Positions 27,712 to 39,652 of a stretch of DNA of 57,680 nt are shown piece by piece. Source of the stretch: Burkholderiaceae bacterium (GTDB taxonomy: Bacteria > Pseudomonadota > Gammaproteobacteria > Burkholderiales > Burkholderiaceae); NCBI GenBank assembly GCA_023266335.1, contig JAHFQJ010000012.1:1-57680 (forward strand). The letters are read 5' to 3'. Each line of letters opens with the position of its first letter. The stretch's first letter is position 1. The notes under the pieces were generated by a model. It did not search any database. It was not told the origin of the DNA and was given only the letters and a program-made list of their open reading frames with translations. Position numbers and translations under genes: made by a program.

Positions 27712-27753
27712 TATAATTTATAATCAAAGTAAGTTATTCGCTTTGATTTTTGC

Positions 27754-27790
27754 AGGTATCCAGATTCCCGCTTATGCGGGAACGATGATA
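27754..27790. repeat. Palindromic intergenic sequence (family C)
   Basis: Contains ATTCCCGCTTATGCGGGAAC, a perfect 7-bp stem with a small loop, followed by ATGATA. It lies between pnp and the convergent amidohydrolase gene. It resembles the ATTCCCGC/GCGGGAATC palindromes scattered in many proteobacterial genomes and could also stop transcription. Confidence 0.6.
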
Positions 27791-27855
27791 TTAAGCTGTT
27801 ATGGTGTTTAGGTAATACTTAATCAGCTTAATTATACAATCCCTTTATAAGCAAG

Positions 27856-29487
27856 CTACGCTTGATTATTGGCATTCAAAGTAGTTTCAACCATGTTTAA
27901 AAATGCTGGCACTGCTGTTCTTATATGAATATCGGCTTTGCCTACAAAACTTGTATTGTGTAAACCAACTTCGTTTTTATTTACTTTTGTGCCTGTAAAA
28001 AAGTAGGCTGAATGTTTTACTTTGCCTTTACTAAAAGCAAATGGAAATGCATCTCTACCGCCAATTTGATCTGCATTGGTATTTACATATTTTATGTATG
28101 AAACACCTGTATCTTTTAATTTAATTAATCCGTCAAATAATTTTTTTGTAAATTTTTCTGTATTTGTTGTAACCGGATAGGAATCTTGAATGAATTCTAC
28201 ATTTGCTCTAATACCATCGCCATAATATTCAGCTTGGCTTACGGTTGAGCTTATAGCATCTTTTAAAGCTTGGGCATGTTCATTTTCAAAAAATCTGCTT
28301 GTACCGTGAATAACAATTTTCCCATCTGCATTGCTCGATGCATAGGTTGGTGATAAAATATTGGTGCTTTTCGCAGGTGTTTTTTTTGATACTAAATTGT
28401 ACAAGTTTGATAATACTGATTTAGCTGCTTGAATTGAATTTTGGCTTAACTTGCCGTCATTATCATCACAATCTGTAAAATTAACCTCACAAGATGAAGT
28501 TTTGCAAAAATTGCGGAGAAAATCTTTAAGTGAATTCAAATCGATTGATTTTGGAACTGAAATACTAATTTTAGCTTCAGTTGGAATAATATTAAAAGCA
28601 CCTGTTCCAGTATTTAAATTATTGATTTGAATATTCTTATATTTAGGATTATGCTTTAAGACGTCAACCAAATTTAACATAGGTAGAATAGGTGTATTAG
28701 CTTCATGCGGCATACCGCCATGACCACCTTTACCTATTATACTCAGGCTGATGTTATTAAATTCTTCTTTATTATTATCTATTTTTGGATCAGAATTATC
28801 GGTTATTTCAATTTTAAAGTCATTATTACCGCATAGAAATGCACCAACTCTACTTGCTATTGTGCCTTTTTCATACATTGGATTATTATGCATAGTAATT
28901 ATGCTTAAATCTTCCGGATTATAATCTTGTAAACCAAATTTATCATTCTCAAATAATCCCTTATCTATCATTTCGCCAAAACCGCCGCCGCTTTCTTCTG
29001 CTGGTGTAAATATTATAAATATTTCGCCTGAAAGATTATCTTTATTTTTAGCTAATTTTTCTGCAGCGGCTAATAATCCAGCCATATTAACATTATGTCC
29101 GCAATTATGCGATGCATCATTGATTGCAATATCAGTTTTATTTGGTAAAGCATCCATATCTGCAGTTAATATTAAAGCTTTTTTATGCTCTGTGCAACTA
29201 GGTTTACCGCCTTCAATTTTTGCAATAATTCCATATTTTGATTTATTCGTACTGCCAACAACATCGCCAAATGTATAGATATTAAAATCTGGTATAAATT
29301 TTTTAAGCTCCCTTACTAATATTCCATTAGTTTTATGCTCTTCACCGTTTAATTCAGGATTTTGTCTAAGTTCTTCTGCAATATTTACATATTTTTCTAC
29401 AAACGCAGATTCTGCATCGGTTTCTTTATAATTTGAAGGATTTATGTGATAGTGGCTAGGTTGTGATAATTGATAGTTTTGAGGCAT
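27856..29487 (-). CDS. M20-family amidohydrolase/peptidase with altered metal-site motif
   Basis: A 543-residue cytoplasmic protein (no signal peptide) of the M20D type, whose members remove amide-linked groups from amino acids. Visible motifs are TADMDALP, NCGHNVNMAGL, PAEESGGGFGEMI, the metal-ligand His of IITMHNNPM, and C-terminal LHNTSFV. The usual CGHDxH reads CGHNVN here, so the Asp and second His are both replaced by Asn, while the Cys and first His remain. It is also longer than the usual roughly 390-440 residues, with extra Asn/Lys-rich insertions in the dimerisation domain. It may have shifted specificity or reduced activity. Confidence 0.75.
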   Translation of the reverse strand: MPQNYQLSQPSHYHINPSNYKETDAESAFVEKYVNIAEELRQNPELNGEEHKTNGILVRELKKFIPDFNIYTFGDVVGSTNKSKYGIIAKIEGGKPSCTEHKKALILTADMDALPNKTDIAINDASHNCGHNVNMAGLLAAAEKLAKNKDNLSGEIFIIFTPAEESGGGFGEMIDKGLFENDKFGLQDYNPEDLSIITMHNNPMYEKGTIASRVGAFLCGNNDFKIEITDNSDPKIDNNKEEFNNISLSIIGKGGHGGMPHEANTPILPMLNLVDVLKHNPKYKNIQINNLNTGTGAFNIIPTEAKISISVPKSIDLNSLKDFLRNFCKTSSCEVNFTDCDDNDGKLSQNSIQAAKSVLSNLYNLVSKKTPAKSTNILSPTYASSNADGKIVIHGTSRFFENEHAQALKDAISSTVSQAEYYGDGIRANVEFIQDSYPVTTNTEKFTKKLFDGLIKLKDTGVSYIKYVNTNADQIGGRDAFPFAFSKGKVKHSAYFFTGTKVNKNEVGLHNTSFVGKADIHIRTAVPAFLNMVETTLNANNQA

Positions 29488-29596
29488 AAGTTTATTTCTC
29501 TATATAATGGATTTTTGTAATTTATAATTATGAGCTATTTAAAATTATTTAAAATTAGCTATACTATGATTATAGCCCACTAAAAAGATAAAATAT

Positions 29597-30103
29597 ATGA
29601 AATTTTTAATCGTATTAATTCTTGTTCTAGTTTTAACAGTTCTATATATTCGATTTAAAAATAAAGTTAACCCTCACATTTTAAAATATAAAAAATTACT
29701 GTATGAATTTTTACAGGCTTTTACTAGCTGGGCAGCATTTAAAAAAATGTTGTATGGTGCAGAATTACCACCGAAAATAGTTGCTCCGCCTGTAGCTTCG
29801 TTGGCAAAACGCAGAACACGGCGCATAAGAATAAGTCCTGCAAAATTACATCAAGAGGTAAATGGGTATGATATTCTGCATAGAAAAGATGCTATAGAAA
29901 GTTTGGAAGATGATGATAAAAACGAACATCATCCGCGGGCATTTGAATTAGCCTTACTTTTAAATGCTAAAGATGCAAAAGTAAAAAAATCGAATAAGCA
30001 AAATATGCAGCAGTTACAAAAGAAAAAGCCAATTAAGCTAGACGAACCATCTGCATTTAATAAGAGTAAATCTTCGGCTAACTCATTAAATAGAGATAAA
30101 TAA
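29597..30103 (+). CDS. Hypothetical membrane-anchored basic protein
   Basis: A 168-residue protein with one N-terminal membrane segment (FLIVLILVLVLTVLYI, residues 3-18) and then a cytoplasmic, strongly basic region (RRTRRIRISPAK) and a Lys/Gln-rich tail. No domain recognised. It stands alone with its own terminator. Confidence 0.6.
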   Translation: MKFLIVLILVLVLTVLYIRFKNKVNPHILKYKKLLYEFLQAFTSWAAFKKMLYGAELPPKIVAPPVASLAKRRTRRIRISPAKLHQEVNGYDILHRKDAIESLEDDDKNEHHPRAFELALLLNAKDAKVKKSNKQNMQQLQKKKPIKLDEPSAFNKSKSSANSLNRDK

Positions 30104-30132
30104 AAAACAGAGTAAAAAATCCCTGTTTTTTT
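30103..30132 (+). terminator. Rho-independent terminator
   Basis: AAAACAG pairs with CTGTTTT around an AT-rich loop, followed by a run of T, directly after the stop of the membrane-anchored protein gene. Confidence 0.7.
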
Positions 30133-30216
30133 AAGTACAGCAGCTGTGATAACTTACTATCGGGATTGAACAAGTAATTTGAAAGATGAACTGAATTATT
30201 ATCTAACATCAATTAT

Positions 30217-30290
30217 GGTCATTCCTGCGTATTTGCAAACCTATAGATACGTATGACACTTGTTTTAACAGCCGGATTTATCCTGCATAT
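30217..30290. repeat. Degenerate palindromic sequence (family C)
   Basis: GGTCATTCCTGCGTATTTGC followed by a TATAGATACGTATGAC stretch and an AGCCGGATTTATCCTGCATA segment resembles degenerate palindromic repeat ends. It lies between a terminator and the downstream end of the ABC transporter genes. Confidence 0.25.
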
Positions 30291-30341
30291 CATGATTAAT
30301 ATATCAAATTAGTTGGTGTAGTCTCTTATTATTAATAGGCT

Positions 30342-31340
30342 TTAGCTGCCGTTTTCATTATGCAGTTGTGGCATGCAAATATCTTTCCATGATTTTAAAG
30401 GCTTTTTAAGTTCATCTATTTTATGTAAAAAGCTTGCAAAAGAATTAATGCCTTGCGGAACATAAGTAAATTCAATTTGCTTTTTATTTAATTGCTCTAA
30501 ATAATCTTCTACTTGCTCATTTGCACCAACATTTGACTTAAAAAATGCAGCCGCACGGTTGAAATCGGCATTAATCCAGTCATTTGATTTTTTATAGGCT
30601 TCATATAATGAATCACATACTTTTGGATTTTCTGTACAAAATTTTTGAGATACAGCCATGGCAGTTAAATGATGTTTTCCAAATAAATCAAATGATTTAG
30701 CCACAGTGCTGTTTCTTTTATCTTCTAATTCCATTTGTGCAAACGGAGGAGTTGCCCAGTGAGCAGTAATTTTACCTGCCATTAATGCAGCAAATGCATC
30801 TGGGTGGCTCATCTGCACAGAAATTTTATCATAATATTTATAATCACCAAATATTTTTTCAGCTAGTTTTTTGCTTGATACAGCCTGAATAGATTTACCT
30901 AAAGCAGTTACAGCAATTTTATCTCCTTCTTTAAAATCTTTTGGTGATTTTATAGTTGGGCTATTTGTATTGAACAGCATATTAATCATGCTATTTGCAA
31001 ATAATATTTTTGCATCGCCGTTAGTTTTTTCATTTAAAGTTAAAATTAAAGGATAACTAATTGTCATGCCTTGATTTGCACCGGATAAAAATCTATCTGC
31101 TGCTGCTGCTGGCCCGCCGACTTTATTTAAATTTAGCTCTGTAGAAATTCCGTGCTTTTTAGCTGTTTCGTCCCAAAACATTTTTTTCATCACTACCATA
31201 CCCATGTAGTTAGAGCCATTTTGAATATCAATTGTGATTTTATTGACTTCAGCTGAACATGTGTTGATTAAACCAATACAACCTAAAGTAATTGTAGATA
31301 ATTTTAATAGGTTTTTCTTAAGATTTTTCATTTTTTTCAT
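30342..31340 (-). CDS. NitT/TauT-type ABC transporter substrate-binding protein
   Basis: A 332-residue periplasmic protein with signal peptide (KKNLLKLSTITLGCIGLINT, cleavage near CSA-E). The mature part matches NMT1/THI5-like binding proteins: DRFLSGANQGMTISYPLILT, HPDAFAALMAGKITAHWATP and QKFCTENPKV. GGAG lies 7 bases before ATG 31340. Family members bind nitrate, sulfonates, taurine or thiamine precursors; the ligand cannot be told here. It is third in the order ATPase-permease-binding protein on the minus strand, so probably co-transcribed. Confidence 0.85.
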   Translation of the reverse strand: MKKMKNLKKNLLKLSTITLGCIGLINTCSAEVNKITIDIQNGSNYMGMVVMKKMFWDETAKKHGISTELNLNKVGGPAAAADRFLSGANQGMTISYPLILTLNEKTNGDAKILFANSMINMLFNTNSPTIKSPKDFKEGDKIAVTALGKSIQAVSSKKLAEKIFGDYKYYDKISVQMSHPDAFAALMAGKITAHWATPPFAQMELEDKRNSTVAKSFDLFGKHHLTAMAVSQKFCTENPKVCDSLYEAYKKSNDWINADFNRAAAFFKSNVGANEQVEDYLEQLNKKQIEFTYVPQGINSFASFLHKIDELKKPLKSWKDICMPQLHNENGS

Positions 31341-31457
31341 ATGTACTCCAAATTATTTTATATTATTTATCTTTCAAACGAAATTATAACCCCAACACTG
31401 TATAAGATTCAGCAAATATTTCAGCTGTAGTATTCTTTATAATTTTAAAGTTGAAAA

Positions 31458-32321
31458 TTAACTTTTCATGCCCCATTTAATGATAGTCTTGCGTTCAATG
31501 TAACCAAACAACTGATTATCCAGTACATAACTAATTAACATAATTGCAAATAAACCAGCGTAAACCAAAGGCGGCTGGTAATTATTTTTAGCTTCGGCAA
31601 TAAAAAATCCTAAAGCACCTCCGCCGTATACACTTCCAATAACTAATTCAACCGCAACAAAAGCTTGAAATGCACGGGAAATACCCAATCTAATGCCCAT
31701 CAAAATTGAAGGCAAAGCCGCAGGAAATAATATATATCGTACAAAATTTATCGAAGATAAACCATAATTTTGCCCGACACGCCTTAAAGTTTCTGGAACA
31801 TGCGTAAAACCAGCATGTGTAGAGGCTAGAACTGTCCAGAAAACTGCATTTGAAACAACAAATATCATTGAGGATAAATTACTGCTGAATGCTAATATAG
31901 CAGCTGAAATTAGGGCAACTGCCGGTAGCGAAGACATAGGCGGAGCAATTAATTCAAGAAAATTATAGCCAATTCTGGTGGAAATACTAAAGCCGGCAAA
32001 TAAAAACCCAAGTATAATCCCAATCACAGAACATACTGCTAAAATTAATACAGTCAGCCAAATTTGATTAAGAAATTCTATAGTAAATAATAATTTACCT
32101 AATTCACTCATAGTGTCTATAATGGTTGGAAATAATAAGTTTCCATTATGAATACTGCTGTGAATATACAGAGCTAAGCCCTGCCACACAAGCATAATCA
32201 TGGCTAATATTACTATTCTTTGAAATAAATCTGATTTAAAAAATCTGTTAAGCGGGGAAATGTGTACCTCATATGCTTTAATTTGAGCCGCTGGAACCGG
32301 TTGGTAAAATGTATTTGTCAT
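31458..32321 (-). CDS. NitT/TauT-type ABC transporter permease
   Basis: The 287-residue protein has an N-terminal hydrophobic segment (FQRIVILAMIMLVWQGLALY) and several further spans. The coupling-helix region (GLSSINFVRYILFPAALPSI, then MGIRLGISRAFQAFVAVELV) is typical of the SsuC/TauC/NrtB family. It forms the membrane channel of the importer with the ATPase 35 bp upstream and the binding protein downstream. AAAGGAATT stands close to the ATG. Confidence 0.9.
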   Translation of the reverse strand: MTNTFYQPVPAAQIKAYEVHISPLNRFFKSDLFQRIVILAMIMLVWQGLALYIHSSIHNGNLLFPTIIDTMSELGKLLFTIEFLNQIWLTVLILAVCSVIGIILGFLFAGFSISTRIGYNFLELIAPPMSSLPAVALISAAILAFSSNLSSMIFVVSNAVFWTVLASTHAGFTHVPETLRRVGQNYGLSSINFVRYILFPAALPSILMGIRLGISRAFQAFVAVELVIGSVYGGGALGFFIAEAKNNYQPPLVYAGLFAIMLISYVLDNQLFGYIERKTIIKWGMKS

Positions 32322-32356
32322 GTTAAATTCCTTTTAGTTATAAAATTCAGTTTTAA

Positions 32357-33196
32357 TTACTTTATGCCTAATAATTGCTCAATTTGATTTTTTTGTTTCT
32401 CAACCACATCAGCATCTGAACCATAGCACGAATCAAGCTCAGCAATAATTTGCCCTGGATTTGCAGATAATACAATTACGCGGTTGCCAATTTTAATTGC
32501 CTCACGAATATCGTGCGTAATAAAAAATACCGTAGCGTTAGTATGTTTGCATAATTCTAATAACTCGTCCTGCAATGTATTTTTCGTAATTTGATCAAGT
32601 GCTGAAAATGGCTCATCCATAAGCAAAATTTTAGGCTCCATCGCAAATGCTCTAGCAATTGAAACCCGCTGTTTTTGACCGCCTGAAAGCTGATGCGGGA
32701 ATTTTTCTTGTAAACCATGCAGACCGACTAAAGTTAAGGCGCTTTGTGCTTTATGCACAGCTTGTTCTAGATTGAGTTTTTTTGCATGAATTAAGGGGAA
32801 AGCAACATTTTCCAATGCAGTTTTCCATGGTAGCAAACCATGTTCCTGAAACACTACAATGCGTTCACTGCTTGGCTTAGTAATGGGTTTGCCTTCCAAA
32901 AGAATTTCGCCGGCAGCTGGTTTTAAAAATCCGGCGGCTGTATTTAGTAATGTAGATTTACCGCATCCGGATTGTCCGACAATCGTTACTCTCTCACCTT
33001 GTGTGATGCTTAAATTAATTTTATACAAAGCTACCGTAATTTTATTTGGTGCATAATACTGCACAGTTAAATCACGTATATTAAGCAAAGCATTTTCTGC
33101 ATGGCTTTTTGGAGCATTTATTCCAATATTTTTTATGTTAACACCGCTGATATTATCTAATATATCATTAGTATTACTAGTATCTAAGTCCGGCAT
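32357..33196 (-). CDS. NitT/TauT-type ABC transporter ATP-binding protein
   Basis: The 279-residue protein has the Walker A loop GQSGCGKST, the Q-loop VVFQEHGLLPW, the signature LSGGQKQR and Walker B ILLMDEP with the switch FITHDI. It drives the importer made by the next two genes. It carries about 50 extra N-terminal residues rich in Asn and Asp (DTSNTNDILDNI). Being upstream it is the first gene of the three-gene operon. No enzyme for sulfonate, nitrate or taurine use is close by. Confidence 0.92.
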   Translation of the reverse strand: MPDLDTSNTNDILDNISGVNIKNIGINAPKSHAENALLNIRDLTVQYYAPNKITVALYKINLSITQGERVTIVGQSGCGKSTLLNTAAGFLKPAAGEILLEGKPITKPSSERIVVFQEHGLLPWKTALENVAFPLIHAKKLNLEQAVHKAQSALTLVGLHGLQEKFPHQLSGGQKQRVSIARAFAMEPKILLMDEPFSALDQITKNTLQDELLELCKHTNATVFFITHDIREAIKIGNRVIVLSANPGQIIAELDSCYGSDADVVEKQKNQIEQLLGIK

Positions 33197-33296
33197 AATT
33201 TATTCCTTATTAGTTAAATATGTACTTTATAAATTATATATTTATCAAATCTAAATTTAGGTTTGCACTGTTGTCAAAATTATTTCTTACCTCACT

Positions 33297-33425
33297 TATA
33301 CTAATCATATCTCAATGTGCGAAGTTTAGTATCGTCAAAATTGTTGTTCGCAGGCTATTATAGTGTGTATATTATCGTCATAATTATTCCTGCAGCCGCT
33401 TTGTCGCAAAATGAACTACACTTGT
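33297..33425. repeat. Dispersed inverted-repeat element (family A), degenerate copy
   Basis: TATACTAATCATATCTCAAT and CGTCAAAATTGTTGTTCGCA mark the left part, and CAAAATGAACTACA the right. The right half resembles the left end of the 14529 copy in reverse. Another CATAATTTTTACCTCTAATT lies just beyond, so two copies may be joined. This element fills much of the 540-bp gap between the ABC operon and purK; I see no gene in the rest of the gap. Confidence 0.55.
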
Positions 33426-33740
33426 TACATGTCTACTTATTTTTGTCATAATTTTTACCTCTAATTTTAGAAATAGTAAACGTTGAATAAATGTTAGACT
33501 GAATGGAAGTATTTATTATTTCAATAAAAAATGCAATGAGATTTATATGCGGAAATATTTTGCATATTGCAGTATGCCTTATAAAATAAAGATTTAAGTT
33601 TATATACAAAATTATATATGTTGTATAAGTGCTTAAATTTCGCTATGCAGCATGATTTTATTTTTAAAATTTTTATAAATTTCTAGTTATAAGTATTGAC
33701 CGTAAAATTCTTTATAATTAAAAAAATAATTAGAGTATGA

Positions 33741-34895
33741 TTATAACAATTCACTAACCTGCTGTGCAATATTTTGTGCATGTTTAAGCGTATCACTTAC
33801 GCAGTTTATATGTCCCATTTTACGCCCCGCTCTGGCTTCTTGCTTACCATATAGATGAAGCTGTACACCGGCATGCTGTAAAATTTGCTGCCAGTTTGGC
33901 TCATTATATTCATTATTATGTTTAAACCATGCATCGCCTAAAATATTTAACATAACTACAGGGCTATGCTGAACTGTACTGCCTAAGGGTAAATTAGCTA
34001 AAATACGAGCTTGCTGTTCAAATTGGCTTGTTATGCATGCGTTTTGGGTATAATGCCCAGAATTATGCGGGCGTGGAGCTATTTCATTAACATAAATGGA
34101 TTCATCTTCCAATACAAAAAATTCTACGCACAGAACCCCAATGTAATTTAAGCTTTCAGCGATTGTTTTTGCATTCTGGTAAGCTTTTTGAGCTATATTG
34201 GCAGGTGTTAGAGGCGACGGCACAGTTGAGCTGAATAAAATGCCGTTTTTATGTATATTTTGTCCAATTGGATAATTAGCAATATTACCATATCTATCTC
34301 TAGCTAAAACTACAGAAATTTCATGATGAATATTAATTTTTTTTTCTAAAATGCATTCAACCTGATGCAGCTCTTGCCATGCGGCGTGTAAATGCTCAAT
34401 ATTATAAATGCTAATTTGTCCCTTGCCGTCATAGCCCAATTGAGTAGTTTTTAAAATAGCAGGCAAAAAGTCTTCATCTATCTCTTCATTTAATTTATAA
34501 ATGTCTTCTATGCAGTTAATGACGTAAAATGGTGCGGCATTTAAGCCTACATTCGAGAAAAATAGTTTTTCCTGAATCCGGTTTTGTGCAATTGAAACAG
34601 CAAATGCATTAGGTGCAGTGAATATACCAGTATTATTGAAAAATTCTAATGTTGAAGCCGGCACATTTTCAAATTCTGTAGATACAGCAAAACATACATT
34701 TGCCATATGAGTTAAAGCTTGTTCATCTGTATAATCTGCACAGATATGAAAGTTTGCAATACTAGCTGCAGGGCTTTGTTCTTTTGAGGCGGGATCGAGA
34801 ACACATACTTGATACCCAAGTGCTTGTGCTGATTGAGTAAACATTCTGCCTAATTGCCCGCCGCCTAAAATACCTATTAAATTATTTTTTTGCAT
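33741..34895 (-). CDS. purK: N5-carboxyaminoimidazole ribonucleotide synthase
   Basis: A 384-residue ATP-grasp enzyme with the N-terminal GILGGGQLGRMFTQSA and ATP-grasp segments LKTTQLGYDGKGQISIYN, FFVLEDESIYVNEIAPRPHN and SGHYTQNACITSQFEQQARI. It carboxylates AIR in purine synthesis using ATP and bicarbonate. The usual partner purE is not adjacent. The RhlE-like gene lies upstream on the same strand, 32 bp away. Confidence 0.93.
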   Translation of the reverse strand: MQKNNLIGILGGGQLGRMFTQSAQALGYQVCVLDPASKEQSPAASIANFHICADYTDEQALTHMANVCFAVSTEFENVPASTLEFFNNTGIFTAPNAFAVSIAQNRIQEKLFFSNVGLNAAPFYVINCIEDIYKLNEEIDEDFLPAILKTTQLGYDGKGQISIYNIEHLHAAWQELHQVECILEKKINIHHEISVVLARDRYGNIANYPIGQNIHKNGILFSSTVPSPLTPANIAQKAYQNAKTIAESLNYIGVLCVEFFVLEDESIYVNEIAPRPHNSGHYTQNACITSQFEQQARILANLPLGSTVQHSPVVMLNILGDAWFKHNNEYNEPNWQQILQHAGVQLHLYGKQEARAGRKMGHINCVSDTLKHAQNIAQQVSELL

Positions 34896-34927
34896 TGATT
34901 TTTTATATGTCTATAAATTATATTAGA

Positions 34928-36283
34928 TTATTTAGTATGTACAATTTTAGGTCTAATTCTAAATAAAGCACAGTCTGGGATTAATTTATTTTTAGTGTAC
35001 TTGTTGATATATTCACCGCAAATAGCATATTTTATATTTTTATTACCAAATAAATTATCTTTAGGCAGTGCTTTATCTGTTCTATTTATATTATCTATAT
35101 TATCTATATTTTTAATTTCTATAATATCTTTGCCGATTAACTTTTCAATGGCATTTTTATTATAAACTTCTTTGTCTGAACATATTGATATAGCTAATCC
35201 GGTTTGTCCGGCTCTGCCTGTACGCCCTATTCTATGTATATAATCTTCAGCGTGATATGGAATATGATAATTTACAACCAAAGGCAATCCTGCAACGTCT
35301 AAACCGCGGGCGGCTACATCAGTAGCAACCAGTATTCTAATTTTATTTTCTTTGAACGCTTGTAAACTTTCAATTCTTTGAGATTGCGTCATATCGCCAT
35401 GAATAGCCAAAGTTTCATAATTAACATCAAGTTGCTGCTGAAGTTTTTTGCAGTCAATTTTGCTGTTTGTAAATACAATACATTGCCCTTGATTATCATG
35501 CAATACCCGTTTTAATGTGCTTAAGCGCTGATATTCCTGTATCAAATATATACTTTGTTTCACATTTACATTGCTTGAATTTGCCGAATGAGTTTTAATA
35601 ATAACCGGAGCATTTTGATATTTCTGTGTTAACTTAGTAATATACTCTGAAAACGTTGCAGAAAATAATAAGGTTTGCCTATGTTTTGGAATATGAGCAA
35701 TAATTTTCTCAATTTCAGGTAAAAATCCCATATCTAACATGCGGTCTGCTTCATCAAGAGTTAATATTTCTACTTTTCCCAGCTGAATATTATTCATATT
35801 TACATGGTCGTATAAACGCCCTGGGGTAGCAATTACAATATCTATGCCTTTTTGTAATAACTGCTTTTGATTTGGCATAGATTCACCACCCAGCAGTGTT
35901 GCAATACGCAAAGGCGTATATTCTATTAATTTTGCAAATACTTCATAAATTTGTTGAGCCAATTCACGGGTTGGAGCTAAAATTAAGGCTCTTAACGGAT
36001 GTTTAGCTGGTGATGGGCTATCACTTGCATCTTTCAATAATCTTTGAATAATTGGAACTACAAAAGCGGCTGTTTTACCGCTTCCGGTTTGTGCGCTGGC
36101 TAAAACATCATGCTGATTTATAATAGCCGGAATAGCTTCAGATTGAATAGTAGTAGGAGTTGTATAACCTAATTTATGTACGGATTTTAATAATTTTTCA
36201 GATAAATCCATATTTGAAAAACTTGCGGGCAATTGGCATGTACTTTGATTATTTTCTAAAGTACTTTTTATTTCATTTTGCAT
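34928..36283 (-). CDS. DEAD-box RNA helicase, RhlE-like
   Basis: The 451-residue protein has the motifs of the family in order: ASAQTGSGKTAAF (I), PTRELAQQ (Ia), TLDEADRMLDMGF (II, DEAD), LFSATF (III), then in the second domain ATDVAARGLDVAGL and HRIGRTGRAG. It unwinds short RNA duplexes, for example in ribosome assembly. The C-terminal extension is short and lacks the long basic tail of some RhlE proteins. It lies just upstream of purK and may be co-transcribed with it. Confidence 0.9.
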   Translation of the reverse strand: MQNEIKSTLENNQSTCQLPASFSNMDLSEKLLKSVHKLGYTTPTTIQSEAIPAIINQHDVLASAQTGSGKTAAFVVPIIQRLLKDASDSPSPAKHPLRALILAPTRELAQQIYEVFAKLIEYTPLRIATLLGGESMPNQKQLLQKGIDIVIATPGRLYDHVNMNNIQLGKVEILTLDEADRMLDMGFLPEIEKIIAHIPKHRQTLLFSATFSEYITKLTQKYQNAPVIIKTHSANSSNVNVKQSIYLIQEYQRLSTLKRVLHDNQGQCIVFTNSKIDCKKLQQQLDVNYETLAIHGDMTQSQRIESLQAFKENKIRILVATDVAARGLDVAGLPLVVNYHIPYHAEDYIHRIGRTGRAGQTGLAISICSDKEVYNKNAIEKLIGKDIIEIKNIDNIDNINRTDKALPKDNLFGNKNIKYAICGEYINKYTKNKLIPDCALFRIRPKIVHTK

Positions 36284-36553
36284 ATGTATAATAATTTATA
36301 TCCTTCAGTGTTATATTTGTGCTTTATATAGGCAAATATACAAGCATCAAACTAAGAGTTTAAACATTTTGTTGTCGCCTTTGCCAATAATAATTTTAAA
36401 ATATTTAATATTATTGCCGTTCATTATATTTTTTATAGTATGATTTATATATATCAATAATTTCAAGACCTGCCACCTAATAGGTAATTTTAGTACAGAA
36501 TTACTCTAAAAATAACTCCATAATGTTTACCTGCTTACTTATGCATATTCGCT

Positions 36554-36790
36554 TTAATGTGTGCTTGCCGATAACCTCAACATCCCACCATCAAACGACA
36601 AACTAGGGTTATCAGATTGTAATTGGCTTAAACAATCATCACAAAGAATAAAAAGAGCACTGCTATTAGTTCTATTTGAATTTATTAATGTTTCCAGCAT
36701 TGGTGAGTAATTTTTACCGCTTGTCAAAACCTTATTTGAAACAATTATCTTATTAAACCCTAGTTTTCCGTCATTATTAGAACATCTCAT
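36554..36790 (-). CDS. Hypothetical protein
   Basis: A 78-residue ORF (MRCSNNDGKLGFNKIIVSNK at the start; ALFILCDDCLSQLQSDNPSL later) containing a CDDC motif. No family recognised. It stands alone in AT-rich sequence between the helicase and gyrB, all on the minus strand. A chance ORF remains possible. Confidence 0.35.
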   Translation of the reverse strand: MRCSNNDGKLGFNKIIVSNKVLTSGKNYSPMLETLINSNRTNSSALFILCDDCLSQLQSDNPSLSFDGGMLRLSASTH

Positions 36791-36953
36791 AATTATATAT
36801 ATTTAAATTAAAACGAATTATCTTAACTGCTTATAGATAAAAATGCAAATTGATATAGCCTCAGGGATTTTACTGTAAATAAAATAATATACGGGCGGTA
36901 TTGGCATTCTTTTTATGTTACTATATTACAACTTTCATAAAAAATTAAATCCC

Positions 36954-36978
36954 TACCTTATAGAAAGGTAAGTTTTTT
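36954..36978. terminator. Hairpin downstream of gyrB
   Basis: TACCTT and AAGGTA form a short stem around ATAGA, with T-runs on both outer sides (immediately on the plus strand, about 10 bases away on the minus strand). It probably ends gyrB transcription on the minus strand, but the fit is better on the plus strand. Confidence 0.35.
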
Positions 36979-36992
36979 ATTCTATATCTAAT

Positions 36993-39473
<2,481 letters not shown>

Positions 39474-39517
39474 TTAATGTAACATACCATTTTAACATAC
39501 TTTGAGATTTTTGTATC

Positions 39518-39618
39518 TATACTAATCAGATTCCAATATGCGAACTTTGCTTTGCTGCTGTCAAAATTGTCGTTCGCAGGTTCATGGCTTCGTCATAAAT
39601 GTAAATACGATTAGTATA
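39518..39618. repeat. Dispersed inverted-repeat element (family A)
   Basis: The element runs from TATACTAATCAGATTCCAAT to ACGATTAGTATA. Its middle, CTGTCAAAATTGTCGTTCGC, matches the copies at 15905 and 33297. It occupies most of the gap between gyrB and the scramblase-like gene. Confidence 0.7.
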
Positions 39619-39652
39619 AATGTTTATTGGAGGCATAAATAATTTGTTTATT

